Shown here: piece after piece, positions 31,857 through 40,635 of the stretch | How positions within the stretch are numbered: position 1 is the stretch's first letter | Layout of the letters: each line of letters starts with the position of its first letter | Assembly: GCA_047602365.1 (NCBI GenBank) | Contig: JASGHM010000001.1 | Location: forward strand, 1,984,001 to 2,048,000 | Direction of reading: 5' to 3' | Length of the DNA: 64,000 nt | Origin: Piscinibacter sp047602365 | GTDB taxonomy: Bacteria > Pseudomonadota > Gammaproteobacteria > Burkholderiales > Burkholderiaceae_C | Translations under genes and position numbers: made by a program | Notes under the pieces: generated by a model | Told to the model about the DNA's origin: nothing | The model's input: the letters and a program-made list of their open reading frames with translations, nothing else | Databases searched by the model: none

Positions 31857-34775
31857 ATGCATGAGACCCGCAAGGCCGCCGAGGCGGCACACACGCTCGC
31901 CAACCTGCCCGCCCAGCCGATCAGCGACGAGGTGCTGGTCGAGAAGTACGCCAAGGGCGACGAACGTTCGATCGCTGCCGTGCATGCCCGCGTGGCGCGC
32001 GCGCTGGCGCAGGCCGAGCCGGCCGAGCAGCGCAAGCAGTGGGAAGAGCGCTTCGCCGCCGCGCTCGACGCCGGCTTCGTGCCGGCCGGGCGCATCCAGT
32101 CGGCCGCGGGCACCGACCTGTCGGCGACGCTGATCAACTGCTTCGTGCAGCCGGTGGGCGACTCGATTGCCCACGACGACGAAGGTCATCCCGGCATCTA
32201 CACCGCGCTGACCGAAGCCGCGGAAACCATGCGCCGCGGTGGCGGCGTCGGCTACGACTTCTCGCGCATCCGCCCCCGTGGTGCCTGGGTCGGCAGCACG
32301 CAGAGTTCGGCCTCCGGCCCGGTCAGCTACATGCGTGTGTTCGACCGCAGCTGCGAGACGGTGGAGAGTGCCGGCGCGCGCCGCGGCGCGCAGATGGGCG
32401 TGCTGCGCTGCGACCACCCGGACATCGAGGAGTTCATCCACGCCAAGGACGGCGGCGACCTGAAGAACTTCAACATCTCGGTGGGCGTGACCGACACCTT
32501 CATGGAGGCGGTGCAGGCCGATGCCGACTTCGAGCTGGTGCACCGCGCCGAGCCCGGCACCGCGCAGAAGGCCGCCGGTGCCTACCAGAAGGCCGAGGCG
32601 GCCGGCCAGGGCGGGCACGTCACCTGGGTCTACCGCAAGCTGCGCGCGCGCGACCTGTGGGAACAGATCATGCGGTCGACCTACGACCATGCCGAACCCG
32701 GCGTGCTGTTCCTCGACCACATCAACCGCGACAACAACCTGTCGTACTGCGAGACCATCGCCAGCACCAACCCCTGCGCCGAGCAGCCGCTGCCGCCGTA
32801 TGGCTGCTGCTGCCTGGGTTCGATCGACCTGACACGCTTCGTGCGCGACCCGTTCGAGGCCAATGCTTCGTTCGATGACGCGGCCTTTGCCAAGGTCGCC
32901 AAGGTGGCGACGCGCATGCTCGACAACGTGCTCGACGTGACGGTCTGGCCGCTGCCGCAGCAGCAGCAGGAGGCGCGCAACAAGCGACGCATCGGCCTCG
33001 GCTTCACCGGTCTCGGCGATGCGCTGGTGATGCTGAACCTGCGCTACGACACGCAGGAGGCGCGTGCGATGGCGCGCCGCATCAGCGAGGTGCTGCGCGA
33101 TGCGGCCTACGAGGCCTCCACCGAGCTGGCGCGCGAGCGTGGCGCCTTCCCGCTGTTCAATGCCGACCTGTACCTGAGCGGCAGCACCTTCGCCTCGCGC
33201 CTGCCGCAGGCGGTCAAGGACCGCATCCGCGCGCACGGCCTGCGCAACTCGCACCTGCTGTCGATCGCGCCGACCGGCACCATCAGCCTGGCCTTCGCCG
33301 ACAACGCCAGCAACGGCATCGAGCCGGCGTTCAGCTGGACCTACACGCGCAAGAAGCGCATGCCCGACGGCAGCTTCAAGGAGTACGCGGTCGAGGACCA
33401 TGCCTGGCGCCTGTACCGCCACCTGAAAGGCGAGAGGGCGCCGCTGAGCAACGCCTTCGTCACTGCGCTGGAGATGAGCGCGAAGGCGCACGAGGCGATG
33501 GTCGCCGCGGTGGCGCCGTGCATCGACACCGCGATCAGCAAGACCGTCAACGTGCCGGCCGACTACCCGTACGAGGACTTCCAGCACCTCTACCTCGAGG
33601 CCTGGCAGTCGGGCCTGAAGGGCCTGGCGACGTACCGGCCGAACGCGGTGCTGGGCTCGGTGCTCAGCGTGACGCCGACGGCGGCCGCGCCGCTGCAGAT
33701 CGAAGACAAGAACCGCCGCCTCGCGCTCGACCGCCTGCCGGCGCCCGTGCTGTCGTCGCTGCGCTGGCCGGGCCGGCCCGAACTGCCCGGCGGCAACCCG
33801 GCCTGGACCTTCATGATCAACCACCCGTTCGGCAGCTTCGCGCTGTTCGTCGGCGAACTGGCGCCAGAGGGCGGCGGCTCACCACAACCGTTCGAGGTGT
33901 GGGTCAACGGCGCCGAGCAGCCGCGCGGCCTGGGCGCGCTGGCCAAGACGCTGTCGATGGACCTGCGTGCCAACGACCCGGCTTGGCTGCAGCTCAAGCT
34001 CGATGCGCTGACCACGGTGGCCGAGGAGCGTTCGTTCGAGATGCCGTTCCCGCCGCACGGCGAGAAGCGCCTGTTCCCCGGCGTCGTCGCTGCCACTGCG
34101 GCGGTGGTGCGCTGGCGCTGCGAGCAGCTGAGGGCCTTGCCGCGCCTGGGCCAGAAGGTGGCGACGCCGGTGATCGACGCGATGTTCAGCCGCGACGAGC
34201 CGCACACCGGCCCCTCGGGCACGCTGGCCTGGGCGGTCGACATCGACAACCCGGCCACCGGCGAACACTTCACGCTGACGCTGAAGGAAGTCACGTTGCC
34301 GGGACCTGACGGCGGTACGGTCACCCGGCCGTGCGCGGTCGGCTTCAGCGGCAACTACCCGCGTGCGCTCGACGGGCTGGCGCGGCTGCTGTCGCTGGAC
34401 ATGCGCGTGATCGACCCGGCCTGGATCGGCATGAAGCTGCGCAAGCTGCTGAACTACGCCGAGCCGCTGGGCCACTTCATGGCCTTCGTGCCGGGGCTGC
34501 CGCACGGCGAGCGTCGCCAGCAGACCTGGCCGTCGACGGTGGCCTACCTGGCGCGGCTGATCATCCACCGCTACGCGATGCTGGGCGTGCTCGACGAGCA
34601 GGGCTTCCCGCTGCGCGACATGGGTGTGCTCGAGACGCCGAAGGGCGGCAGCACGGCGACCACGCCGGCGCTGCAGGCCGGCTCGGTCTGCCCCGAGTGC
34701 GGCAACCCGACGGTGATCCACAAGGACGGCTGCGATTTCTGTACCGCCTGCGGCTACGTCGGGCAGTGTGGGTGA
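31857..34775 (+). CDS. nrdJ: Adenosylcobalamin-dependent ribonucleoside-diphosphate reductase
   Basis: 972-residue class II ribonucleotide reductase, making deoxyribonucleotides with coenzyme B12 and without oxygen. The active-site glycyl/cysteinyl loop is NPCAEQPLPPYGCC, an early redox Cys lies in INCFVQPVGD, and GTISLAFADNASNGIEP is the conserved phosphate-binding region. A long C-terminal extension of about 300 residues ends in a zinc-ribbon-like CPECGNP and CTACGYVGQC, which regenerates the active-site disulfide in this subfamily. ATG 31857 has GGAGACAAC upstream. I see no cobalamin riboswitch in its leader. Confidence 0.95.
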   Translation: MHETRKAAEAAHTLANLPAQPISDEVLVEKYAKGDERSIAAVHARVARALAQAEPAEQRKQWEERFAAALDAGFVPAGRIQSAAGTDLSATLINCFVQPVGDSIAHDDEGHPGIYTALTEAAETMRRGGGVGYDFSRIRPRGAWVGSTQSSASGPVSYMRVFDRSCETVESAGARRGAQMGVLRCDHPDIEEFIHAKDGGDLKNFNISVGVTDTFMEAVQADADFELVHRAEPGTAQKAAGAYQKAEAAGQGGHVTWVYRKLRARDLWEQIMRSTYDHAEPGVLFLDHINRDNNLSYCETIASTNPCAEQPLPPYGCCCLGSIDLTRFVRDPFEANASFDDAAFAKVAKVATRMLDNVLDVTVWPLPQQQQEARNKRRIGLGFTGLGDALVMLNLRYDTQEARAMARRISEVLRDAAYEASTELARERGAFPLFNADLYLSGSTFASRLPQAVKDRIRAHGLRNSHLLSIAPTGTISLAFADNASNGIEPAFSWTYTRKKRMPDGSFKEYAVEDHAWRLYRHLKGERAPLSNAFVTALEMSAKAHEAMVAAVAPCIDTAISKTVNVPADYPYEDFQHLYLEAWQSGLKGLATYRPNAVLGSVLSVTPTAAAPLQIEDKNRRLALDRLPAPVLSSLRWPGRPELPGGNPAWTFMINHPFGSFALFVGELAPEGGGSPQPFEVWVNGAEQPRGLGALAKTLSMDLRANDPAWLQLKLDALTTVAEERSFEMPFPPHGEKRLFPGVVAATAAVVRWRCEQLRALPRLGQKVATPVIDAMFSRDEPHTGPSGTLAWAVDIDNPATGEHFTLTLKEVTLPGPDGGTVTRPCAVGFSGNYPRALDGLARLLSLDMRVIDPAWIGMKLRKLLNYAEPLGHFMAFVPGLPHGERRQQTWPSTVAYLARLIIHRYAMLGVLDEQGFPLRDMGVLETPKGGSTATTPALQAGSVCPECGNPTVIHKDGCDFCTACGYVGQCG

Positions 34776-35368
34776 GGCCGGACGTGGATCAGTGCCTGCG
34801 CACTGATCCGCGCCTGCCGAACCGCCCGAGCTCTGCGAGGGCGTGGGGGAGTGTGTGCCTGGCGCTGGTGGCAACGGCCACTGCCGCCCCGACCCTCGCC
34901 CTCGACCACCGCCGCGCCGGCGACATTCTCGAGAACGCGCTGCCCGCCGGCGCCGCCGCCATCGAACTGTGGCGCGGCGACACCGAGGGCCTGTGGCAAC
35001 TGGGCGCGTCGTTCACCGTCACGCTGCTGGCCACCCAGGCCCTGAAGAAGGGCCTGGACGTGCAGCGCCCGGACGGTGGGGTCGAATCCTTTCCGTCCGG
35101 CCATGCCGCCAAGGCCTTCGCCGCCGCCACCTACATGCATCGCCGGCACGGCCTGGACTCGGCCTGGCCCTGGTACGTCGCGGCCGGCTACGTCGGCTGG
35201 ACGCGTGTCAATGCCCACCGGCATCGCTGGGGCGACGTGGCCGGCAGCGCGCTGCTGGCCGGGCTGTCGAGCCGGTGGCTGGTGACACCTGCCGGCGAGG
35301 CCGGGGTGTCGCTGCTGCCCTCGGTGGGGCCGGGCGGGGTCTTCGTCGAACTGCAGGCACGCTGGTGA
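34772..35368 (+). CDS. PAP2-family phosphatase
   Basis: 198 residues if it starts at GTG 34772, which overlaps the nrdJ stop (GTGA). The product has a signal-like hydrophobic stretch ending near TATAAPTLA, then PAP2 motifs: KKGLDVQRP, FPSGHAAKAFAAA and WTRVNAHRHRWGDV. These form the phosphatase active site that removes phosphate from lipid phosphates or undecaprenyl pyrophosphate-like substrates in the periplasm. GTGs at 34784 and 34853 are other possible starts. A perfect 10-bp inverted repeat falls within the first codons. Confidence 0.78.
   Translation: MRPDVDQCLRTDPRLPNRPSSARAWGSVCLALVATATAAPTLALDHRRAGDILENALPAGAAAIELWRGDTEGLWQLGASFTVTLLATQALKKGLDVQRPDGGVESFPSGHAAKAFAAATYMHRRHGLDSAWPWYVAAGYVGWTRVNAHRHRWGDVAGSALLAGLSSRWLVTPAGEAGVSLLPSVGPGGVFVELQARW
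34786..34809. repeat. Perfect 10-bp inverted repeat at the nrdJ-PAP2 junction
   Basis: GGATCAGTGC and GCACTGATCC are exact complements around a CTGC loop, 11 bp after the nrdJ stop. It would form a stable RNA hairpin, but no T-tract follows. It could protect the nrdJ 3' end or attenuate the downstream gene. Confidence 0.5.
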
Positions 35369-35387
35369 ATCGCGCTGGCGCCGCGCC

Positions 35388-35705
35388 TCAGTCCAGCTGC
35401 AGCAGGACCCGCCGGCCCTCGATCTTCACCGGGTAGCTGCGCAGCGCCTCGGTCACCGGCGTGCAGGCCGGCTGGCCGTCGCGCACGTCGAACTGGCCCT
35501 GGTGCAGCGGGCATTCGATCAGGTGGCCGTCGAGGAAGCCGTCGCAAAGCCGCGCATGGCCGTGGGTGCACAGGTTGTCGGTTGCGTAGACCGCGTCGCC
35601 GACGCTGTAGATCGCGATGTCGCGCCCGGCGACCTCGACGCCGATCACGTCATCGGCCGGCAAGGCGTCGGCCGCCATCGCGTCGATCCAGTTCGTCTCG
35701 TTCAT
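35388..35705 (-). CDS. nagAb: Rieske-type 2Fe-2S ferredoxin of a salicylate 5-hydroxylase-like system
   Basis: 105-residue soluble Rieske ferredoxin. The cluster motifs are CTHGHARLC (CxH) and CPLHQGQFD (CxxH) with standard spacing. In naphthalene/salicylate systems of the nag type, this protein carries electrons from the flavin reductase to the oxygenase. It is the last gene of an operon in the order reductase, large subunit, small subunit, ferredoxin, which matches nagAa-nagG-nagH-nagAb. The gene symbol is assigned by that order and similarity. Confidence 0.85.
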   Translation of the reverse strand: MNETNWIDAMAADALPADDVIGVEVAGRDIAIYSVGDAVYATDNLCTHGHARLCDGFLDGHLIECPLHQGQFDVRDGQPACTPVTEALRSYPVKIEGRRVLLQLD

Positions 35706-35706
35706 G

Positions 35707-36189
35707 TCAGATCGGGTAGATGATGGAGTTGGGGATCATCTCGCTGTCGTAGATGCACTCGCGGCGCGCGAACTTCAGCCCGGCCGGCGTGCGCACGACC
35801 ACGTCGAGGTAACGGCCGACGTTGAACACCGTCGACGGTTCGGACAGCTTGGTGCGGAACACGGCGTAGTTCGACTCGCATTCGAAACGGCCCGCCTCCG
35901 CCTTGTGCACGACCGGCGTGCCGACCACGTGGCGCTGGTAGTAGGGGTCGTGGAACAGCGTCTCCTGGATGCCGTAGACACGGTCCTTCAACATGCCCTT
36001 GCTGGTGAAGGACAGCGTGGCCAGCGGGAAGCCGCGCTCGTGGTTCTCGCGCGGCTGCAGCCGGTAGACGCAGTCGTCGGTGAAGAACTCGGGCCACAGC
36101 TCCCAGCGCCCGGAGTCGACCGCGTGGGCGTAAGCTGCCTGCAGCTGGGTCAGTGCCAGCCAGTCCTCGAAGTTCAGGTTGGTCGCCAT
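35707..36189 (-). CDS. nagH: Aromatic-ring-hydroxylating oxygenase small (beta) subunit
   Basis: 160-residue cystatin-like-fold structural subunit with the family features FEDWLALTQLQAAYAHAVDSGRW near the start and a C-terminal FARRECIYDSEMIPNSIIYPI seen in parts. Length and position agree with NagH (about 161 residues). It forms the hexameric oxygenase with the alpha subunit. The gene is 3 bp from the alpha stop and 1 bp from the ferredoxin start, so translation is tightly coupled. Confidence 0.88.
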   Translation of the reverse strand: MATNLNFEDWLALTQLQAAYAHAVDSGRWELWPEFFTDDCVYRLQPRENHERGFPLATLSFTSKGMLKDRVYGIQETLFHDPYYQRHVVGTPVVHKAEAGRFECESNYAVFRTKLSEPSTVFNVGRYLDVVVRTPAGLKFARRECIYDSEMIPNSIIYPI

Positions 36190-36192
36190 CGT

Positions 36193-37458
36193 TCAGTCCT
36201 CCCGTTCCATCACCTCGCGCCAGTAGCGGTACATGCCGCGGATCAGCGTCTCGGTCACCATGTGCTCGGTGTCCTCCACCTCGCGGCCGCCGAGTTCGGC
36301 CAGCGCGCGGTGAAAGGGCTTGCTCTCGAAGGCCTGCTGCGAGAACGCGATCACCTCGCCGTCGTCGGCCGAGACGAAGCCGGCCGGCCCGAACAGGTTG
36401 GCCTGGCGCAGGCGGCGCTGCGTCATTTCCTCGCTGTCGTCGTCGAAACCGAAATGTGTCCAGACGAAGTCGAAGCTGCCGTGGCCGTTCGGCTGGATGT
36501 GCCGCGTCGACACGCTGTTGACCTGCTGTTGCAGGATCACGCTCGGGAAGATCGTCGTCATCACGGCCGTCGGCCCACCCCACCACGGCTCGGGCACGAT
36601 GTCGAGGAAGCTCGGGTCGTGCAGCTGCATGCCCTGCTTGAAGCTGGACACCTGCGTCAGCTGCCCGGCCTGGCCGGCGCTGCCACGCGTGGAGATCATC
36701 GCTGCGTGGCGGTGTTTGGCATCCATGCGCAGCTGCGACTTGTTGTCGGCGCGCCAGAGCCCGAAGGTGACGAACCAGGTGTGCAGCAGGCCCGGGTGGT
36801 ACGGGTCCTTGATGTTCTCCTGCATCAGCTTCCAGTTGCCCGGGATGCGCTGGCGGTTGTAGCCGAGGATCGTCAGCCGGCGGCCGTTGAACAGGCGGTC
36901 GAAGTAGCCGAGGATGGTCGGGCCTAGATAGTCCTCGAAGGGCTCGACCTCGGCATCGAAGGACGCGAACACCACGCCGCCGCGCGTGGCCACGCGCAGC
37001 CTGGTCAGGCCGTGCTCGGCGGTCTTGAAGTCGGCCGGCATGCCGCCGAGCAGCTGGCCGTCCTGCTTGACGCCGCGACGCAGCGGCACGCCCTGCAGCT
37101 CGCCCTGCAGCGTGTAGCTCCACTGGTGATAGGGGCAGACGAAGTCGCGGCGGTTGCCGTGGCGCTCGCGGCAGAAGCGCATGCCGCGGTGCGCGCAGAC
37201 GTTCTCGACGACGTGGATGGCGCCGTCGGCATCACGCACCATGATGACCGAACGTTCGCCGACCACCGTGCGCTTGAAGTCGCCCGGGTTCGGGATCTCG
37301 GCCTCCAGGCCGACGTAGCACCAGTGGCCGCGGTAGAACAGGCGCTCCAGCTCGCGCTTGTGCACCTCCTCGCTGGTGTAGGCCGCGAACGGGATGCGAT
37401 GCGTGCCGTCGCCCTCCCACTGCGGTGCGGTGGGGAACAGCGTCGATGCCTCGTTCAT
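36193..37458 (-). CDS. nagG: Aromatic-ring-hydroxylating oxygenase large (alpha) subunit, salicylate 5-hydroxylase type
   Basis: 421-residue catalytic subunit. The N-terminal Rieske cluster is held by CAHRGMRFC and CPYHQWSY. The mononuclear iron site includes the NWKLMQENIKDPYHPGLLH segment with the two His ligands. NagG-like enzymes convert salicylate to gentisate with NADH and oxygen; anthranilate or related benzoates are alternatives. A strong AAGGAGACAAG ribosome site precedes ATG 37458. The divergent NahR-like gene supports salicylate as inducer. Confidence 0.9.
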   Translation of the reverse strand: MNEASTLFPTAPQWEGDGTHRIPFAAYTSEEVHKRELERLFYRGHWCYVGLEAEIPNPGDFKRTVVGERSVIMVRDADGAIHVVENVCAHRGMRFCRERHGNRRDFVCPYHQWSYTLQGELQGVPLRRGVKQDGQLLGGMPADFKTAEHGLTRLRVATRGGVVFASFDAEVEPFEDYLGPTILGYFDRLFNGRRLTILGYNRQRIPGNWKLMQENIKDPYHPGLLHTWFVTFGLWRADNKSQLRMDAKHRHAAMISTRGSAGQAGQLTQVSSFKQGMQLHDPSFLDIVPEPWWGGPTAVMTTIFPSVILQQQVNSVSTRHIQPNGHGSFDFVWTHFGFDDDSEEMTQRRLRQANLFGPAGFVSADDGEVIAFSQQAFESKPFHRALAELGGREVEDTEHMVTETLIRGMYRYWREVMERED

Positions 37459-37470
37459 CTCTTGTCTCCT

Positions 37471-38457
37471 TCAGCTGCCTTGTGTGTAGAAGGCGTCGGC
37501 GCAGACATGCCCGGGGGCGATGCCCATGCGCCGCACCAGCGCGGCCGTGGCCTCGACCATCGGTGGCGAGCCGCACAGGTAGGCGCGCCAGCCGGCCAGG
37601 CTGTCGAAGTCCTGCGCGATCGCCTCGGTGACCAGGCCGCAGCGCAGTTCGCGCCGGTCGCCGCCGGTGGCGACCACGATCTGCAGCGTCATCGCCGGGT
37701 GCCGGCGCTGCAACGCCAGCAGCCATTCGAGCCCGTACAGGTCGCGCGGCGAACGTGCGCCGACGTAGACATGCACCGGGTTCTTCATGCCTTGCGCAAC
37801 CATCCCCCTCAGGATGGACAGCACCGGCGCCAGCCCGGTGCCGCCGGCGACGCAGAGCATCGGCCCGTCGTGGCGCTGTCGCAGGTAGGCCGAGCCCAGC
37901 GGCCCGCTGACGCGCACCGTGTCGCCCGGCCGCAGCGTCTCGGCCACGTAGCCCGAGACACGCCCACCGGGCACCACGCGGACGTGGAACTCCATCTCGG
38001 CGTCGCCGGCCAGGCCGGCCATCGAGTAGGGGCGGATGTGCTCGGGCGTGAACTGCAGCTGCGCGTACTGGCCGGGTGAGAACTCGATCGGCTTGGCCGG
38101 CTTCAGCACCAGCCGGCGGATGTCGTGCGTCAGCGCCTCGTTGGCCACCACGCTGGCCTTGACGATGCGCGCCGGATGCACGACCACCTCGTCGGGCTCT
38201 GCGATCTCCACCGTGCAGGGCTCGGTCACGAAGGTCTGGCAGGCCAGCACGTGGTCGTCGCCGGCTTCCAGCGGGCTGCGCTGCGCCCGGCCGGCGTCGA
38301 GCACCTCGCCCTGCGTGATGCGGCAGCGGCAGGTGCCGCAGCGCCCGGCCATGCAGCTGTAGGACATCGGCACCTGCGCGGCGCGCAGCGCCTCCAGCAG
38401 GTTGGCACCCGCGGCGACCTCGATGCGGCGCCCCAGCGGCTCGATCCTCAGTTCCAT
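37471..38457 (-). CDS. nagAa: Ferredoxin-NAD(P) reductase of a salicylate 5-hydroxylase-like system
   Basis: 328-residue fusion: a plant-type 2Fe-2S domain at the N-terminus (C35, C40, C43 in CMAGRCGTC, plus a later Cys), an FAD domain with RPYSMAG, and an NAD domain with CVAGGTGLAPVLSI and YLCGSPPM. Length agrees with my memory of NagAa/NdoR reductases. It is the first gene of the operon and begins at ATG 38457, 97 bp from the divergent regulator. Confidence 0.92.
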   Translation of the reverse strand: MELRIEPLGRRIEVAAGANLLEALRAAQVPMSYSCMAGRCGTCRCRITQGEVLDAGRAQRSPLEAGDDHVLACQTFVTEPCTVEIAEPDEVVVHPARIVKASVVANEALTHDIRRLVLKPAKPIEFSPGQYAQLQFTPEHIRPYSMAGLAGDAEMEFHVRVVPGGRVSGYVAETLRPGDTVRVSGPLGSAYLRQRHDGPMLCVAGGTGLAPVLSILRGMVAQGMKNPVHVYVGARSPRDLYGLEWLLALQRRHPAMTLQIVVATGGDRRELRCGLVTEAIAQDFDSLAGWRAYLCGSPPMVEATAALVRRMGIAPGHVCADAFYTQGS

Positions 38458-38515
38458 GGCGGCGATCTTGGGCGCCCGAGCACAATCAGCCAACGGGATC
38501 GTGCAAATAGACTTC

Positions 38516-38530
38516 ATCACCGGCCGTGAT
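38516..38530. promoter_or_regulatory. LysR-type operator between nagAa and the NahR-like gene
   Basis: ATCAC-CGGCC-GTGAT is a perfect dyad containing TCA-N7-TGA with T-N11-A, the general LysR-box form and similar to sites I recall for NahR. A second weaker dyad CGGCC-N11-GGCCG overlaps at 38521-38541. It lies 25 bp before the regulator's start and about 60 bp before nagAa. Confidence 0.5.
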
Positions 38531-38554
38531 ATCGCAGGCCGCCGGAGCGCCGCC

Positions 38555-39493
38555 ATGGAACTGCACCAGATCGACCTCAACCTGCTCGTCGTCTTCAACC
38601 AGCTGCTGCTCGAGCGGCGCGTGTCGAAGGCGGCGGAGAGCCTGGGCGTGTCGCAGCCGGCGGTCAGCAACTCGCTGGCCAAGCTGCGCCGGCTGTTCGG
38701 CGACGAGCTGTTCCTGCGCACGCCGCAGGGCATGGCGCCGACGCCCTTCGCCGAGCAGCTTGCCGAGCCGGTGGGCTACGCGCTGGCGATGCTGCACGGC
38801 GGCATCAACCAGCGCAGCGAGTTCGACCCGGCGCGCGCGCAGCGCGCCGTGACCATCGGCATGACCGACATCGGCGAGATCTACTTCCTGCCTGCGCTCG
38901 CCGAGCGCCTGCGCCGCGAGGCACCCGGCCTGACGCTGAGCACCGTGCGCAACACGGCGGGCAACCTGCGCGACGAGCTCGAGACCGGCAAGGTCGACCT
39001 GGCGATCGGCCTGCTGCCGCAGCTCAAGGCGGGCTTCTTTCAGCGCCGCCTGTTCACGCAGCGCTACGTCTGCCTGATGCGCCGCGGCCACCGGCTCGAC
39101 AAGCGGCGCCTGTCGCTGGCCGAGTTCTCGGGCGCCGAGCACCTCGTCGTCGTCTCGGCCGGCACCGGCCACGGCCAGGTCGACGAGTTGCTGCAGCGCC
39201 AGGGCGTGCAGCGCCAGGTGCGGCTGACGGTGCCGCACTTCGTCGGCGTCGGCCACATCCTGCAGGGCTCGGACCTCATCGCCACCGTGCCGGAGCGGCT
39301 GGCCGACCGGCTGGTCGAGCCGTTCGGGCTCAGCCGCGTGGCGCATCCGGCGCGGCTGCCGGAGGTGGCGATCAACGTCTTCTGGCATGCCCGCTACCAC
39401 CGCTCGCCGCTCAGCCTGTGGCTGCGTCAGCAGGTGGTCGAGCTGTTCGGCGATGCCACCACGGCGGCGCGGCCGCGGCTTCACAAAACTTGA
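38555..39493 (+). CDS. NahR/NagR-like LysR-family regulator
   Basis: 312-residue LysR protein. The start MELHQIDLNLLVVFNQLL, the helix SQPAVSNSLAKLRRLFGD, and segments such as MTDIGEIYFLPAL, LKAGFFQRRLF, VPHFVGVGHILQ and LPEVAINVFWHARYHR closely follow my memory of NahR/NagR, the salicylate-responsive activators of naphthalene degradation. Divergent placement next to nagAaGHAb-like genes supports the same role. It probably activates them when salicylate or a similar aromatic acid is present. Confidence 0.92.
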   Translation: MELHQIDLNLLVVFNQLLLERRVSKAAESLGVSQPAVSNSLAKLRRLFGDELFLRTPQGMAPTPFAEQLAEPVGYALAMLHGGINQRSEFDPARAQRAVTIGMTDIGEIYFLPALAERLRREAPGLTLSTVRNTAGNLRDELETGKVDLAIGLLPQLKAGFFQRRLFTQRYVCLMRRGHRLDKRRLSLAEFSGAEHLVVVSAGTGHGQVDELLQRQGVQRQVRLTVPHFVGVGHILQGSDLIATVPERLADRLVEPFGLSRVAHPARLPEVAINVFWHARYHRSPLSLWLRQQVVELFGDATTAARPRLHKT

Positions 39494-39537
39494 CGCACGC
39501 GCGTCGGCGCGAAACGCGGCGCCGGCAACATCGCCCC

Positions 39538-40635
39538 ATGCGTCGTTCCGTGCCGGGTGCCGGGGGTCAGCGCCCCGATCGCGGTGGCGCGGCGCGGCGC
39601 TGGCTGGACGGCACGCTGCTGCGGCGCCTGCTGCTGCTGATCGTCGTGGCGCTGGCGGCGGGGCAGCTGCTGGCGTGGTTTGCGCTGCGGTCGTGGCAGC
39701 CGCTGCCGCCGCCTCCGCCGCTGCCGCCACCGCCGCATGCCGACGGGCCGCTGCTGCTGGCCATGATGCTGCCGCCGGCGCCGCCCGATCCCTGGCTGGC
39801 CGGGATGATGGGCATTTCGCCCCCCGACGAAACGGCCTTGCCGCCCCCGCCCGGGCCGGCGTGGCAGCCCTTGCTGCTCGATTGGGGGGCGCGCCTGCTG
39901 CTGGTCGGCCTGGTGGCCTGGTGGGGCGCACGCTGGCTGGCCCGGCCGCTGCGCCAGTGGCTGCGCACGCGCAGCCTGATGATCGCGTCGGTCTCGCACG
40001 ACCTGCGCACGCCGCTGGCGAGACTCGCCGTGCGGCTGGAGACGATGCAGGCCGAGCCGGCGCTGGCCCAGCGCTGCCTGGAGGACGTGCGCGAGATCGA
40101 TGCGCTGGTCACGGCGGTGCTCGAGGCCGCCCGCGCCGGGCGCGACGACGGCCCCGCGCCGACGCAGCGCTGCGACGTCGCGGCGCTGGTGCATCGGCAG
40201 TGCGAGCGCCTCGTCGAGCAGGGCATGGCGGTGACGATGCCACCGCCCCAGGCACCGGCCTGGGCGAGCGTGCACCCCGGCGCGTTGCGCCGGCTGGTCG
40301 ACAACCTGGTCGGCAACGCCGTCCGCTACGGCGAGCACGCCGAGGTGCGCGTGTGGGTCGCGGGCGAGGGCGTCCACGTCGTCGTCGACGACGACGGCCC
40401 CGGCATCCCGCCGGCCCGTCTCGAGGCGGTGTTCGAGCCCTTCTGCCGGCTCGACGACGGCATGCACCCTGCCGCCGGCGGCGTCGGCTTGGGACTGTTC
40501 ATCGCCCGCGAACTGGCGCAGCGCCAGGGTGGGCGGCTGCGGCTGAACAACCGCCCCGAAGGCGGTCTGCGTGCCGAGCTGATGCTGCCGCGCGAGCTGC
40601 CTCAGCCCGCACGCTGCGGCGGCACGAACATGTAG
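39538..40635 (+). CDS. Sensor histidine kinase with a proline-rich periplasmic region
   Basis: 365-residue inner-membrane kinase. TM helices lie at about residues 29-50 and 118-138. Between them is an odd Pro-rich segment (QPLPPPPPLPPPPH and further Pro runs) rather than a folded sensor. No clear HAMP linker is visible. The H-box is IASVSHDLRTPLARLAVR with phospho-His154; then the N-box DNLVGNAVRYG and the G-boxes DDDGPGIPP and GGVGLGLFIAREL. Its 3' end overlaps the convergent response-regulator gene by 34 bp, so the two are likely partners despite opposite orientation. Confidence 0.88.
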   Translation: MRRSVPGAGGQRPDRGGAARRWLDGTLLRRLLLLIVVALAAGQLLAWFALRSWQPLPPPPPLPPPPHADGPLLLAMMLPPAPPDPWLAGMMGISPPDETALPPPPGPAWQPLLLDWGARLLLVGLVAWWGARWLARPLRQWLRTRSLMIASVSHDLRTPLARLAVRLETMQAEPALAQRCLEDVREIDALVTAVLEAARAGRDDGPAPTQRCDVAALVHRQCERLVEQGMAVTMPPPQAPAWASVHPGALRRLVDNLVGNAVRYGEHAEVRVWVAGEGVHVVVDDDGPGIPPARLEAVFEPFCRLDDGMHPAAGGVGLGLFIARELAQRQGGRLRLNNRPEGGLRAELMLPRELPQPARCGGTNM

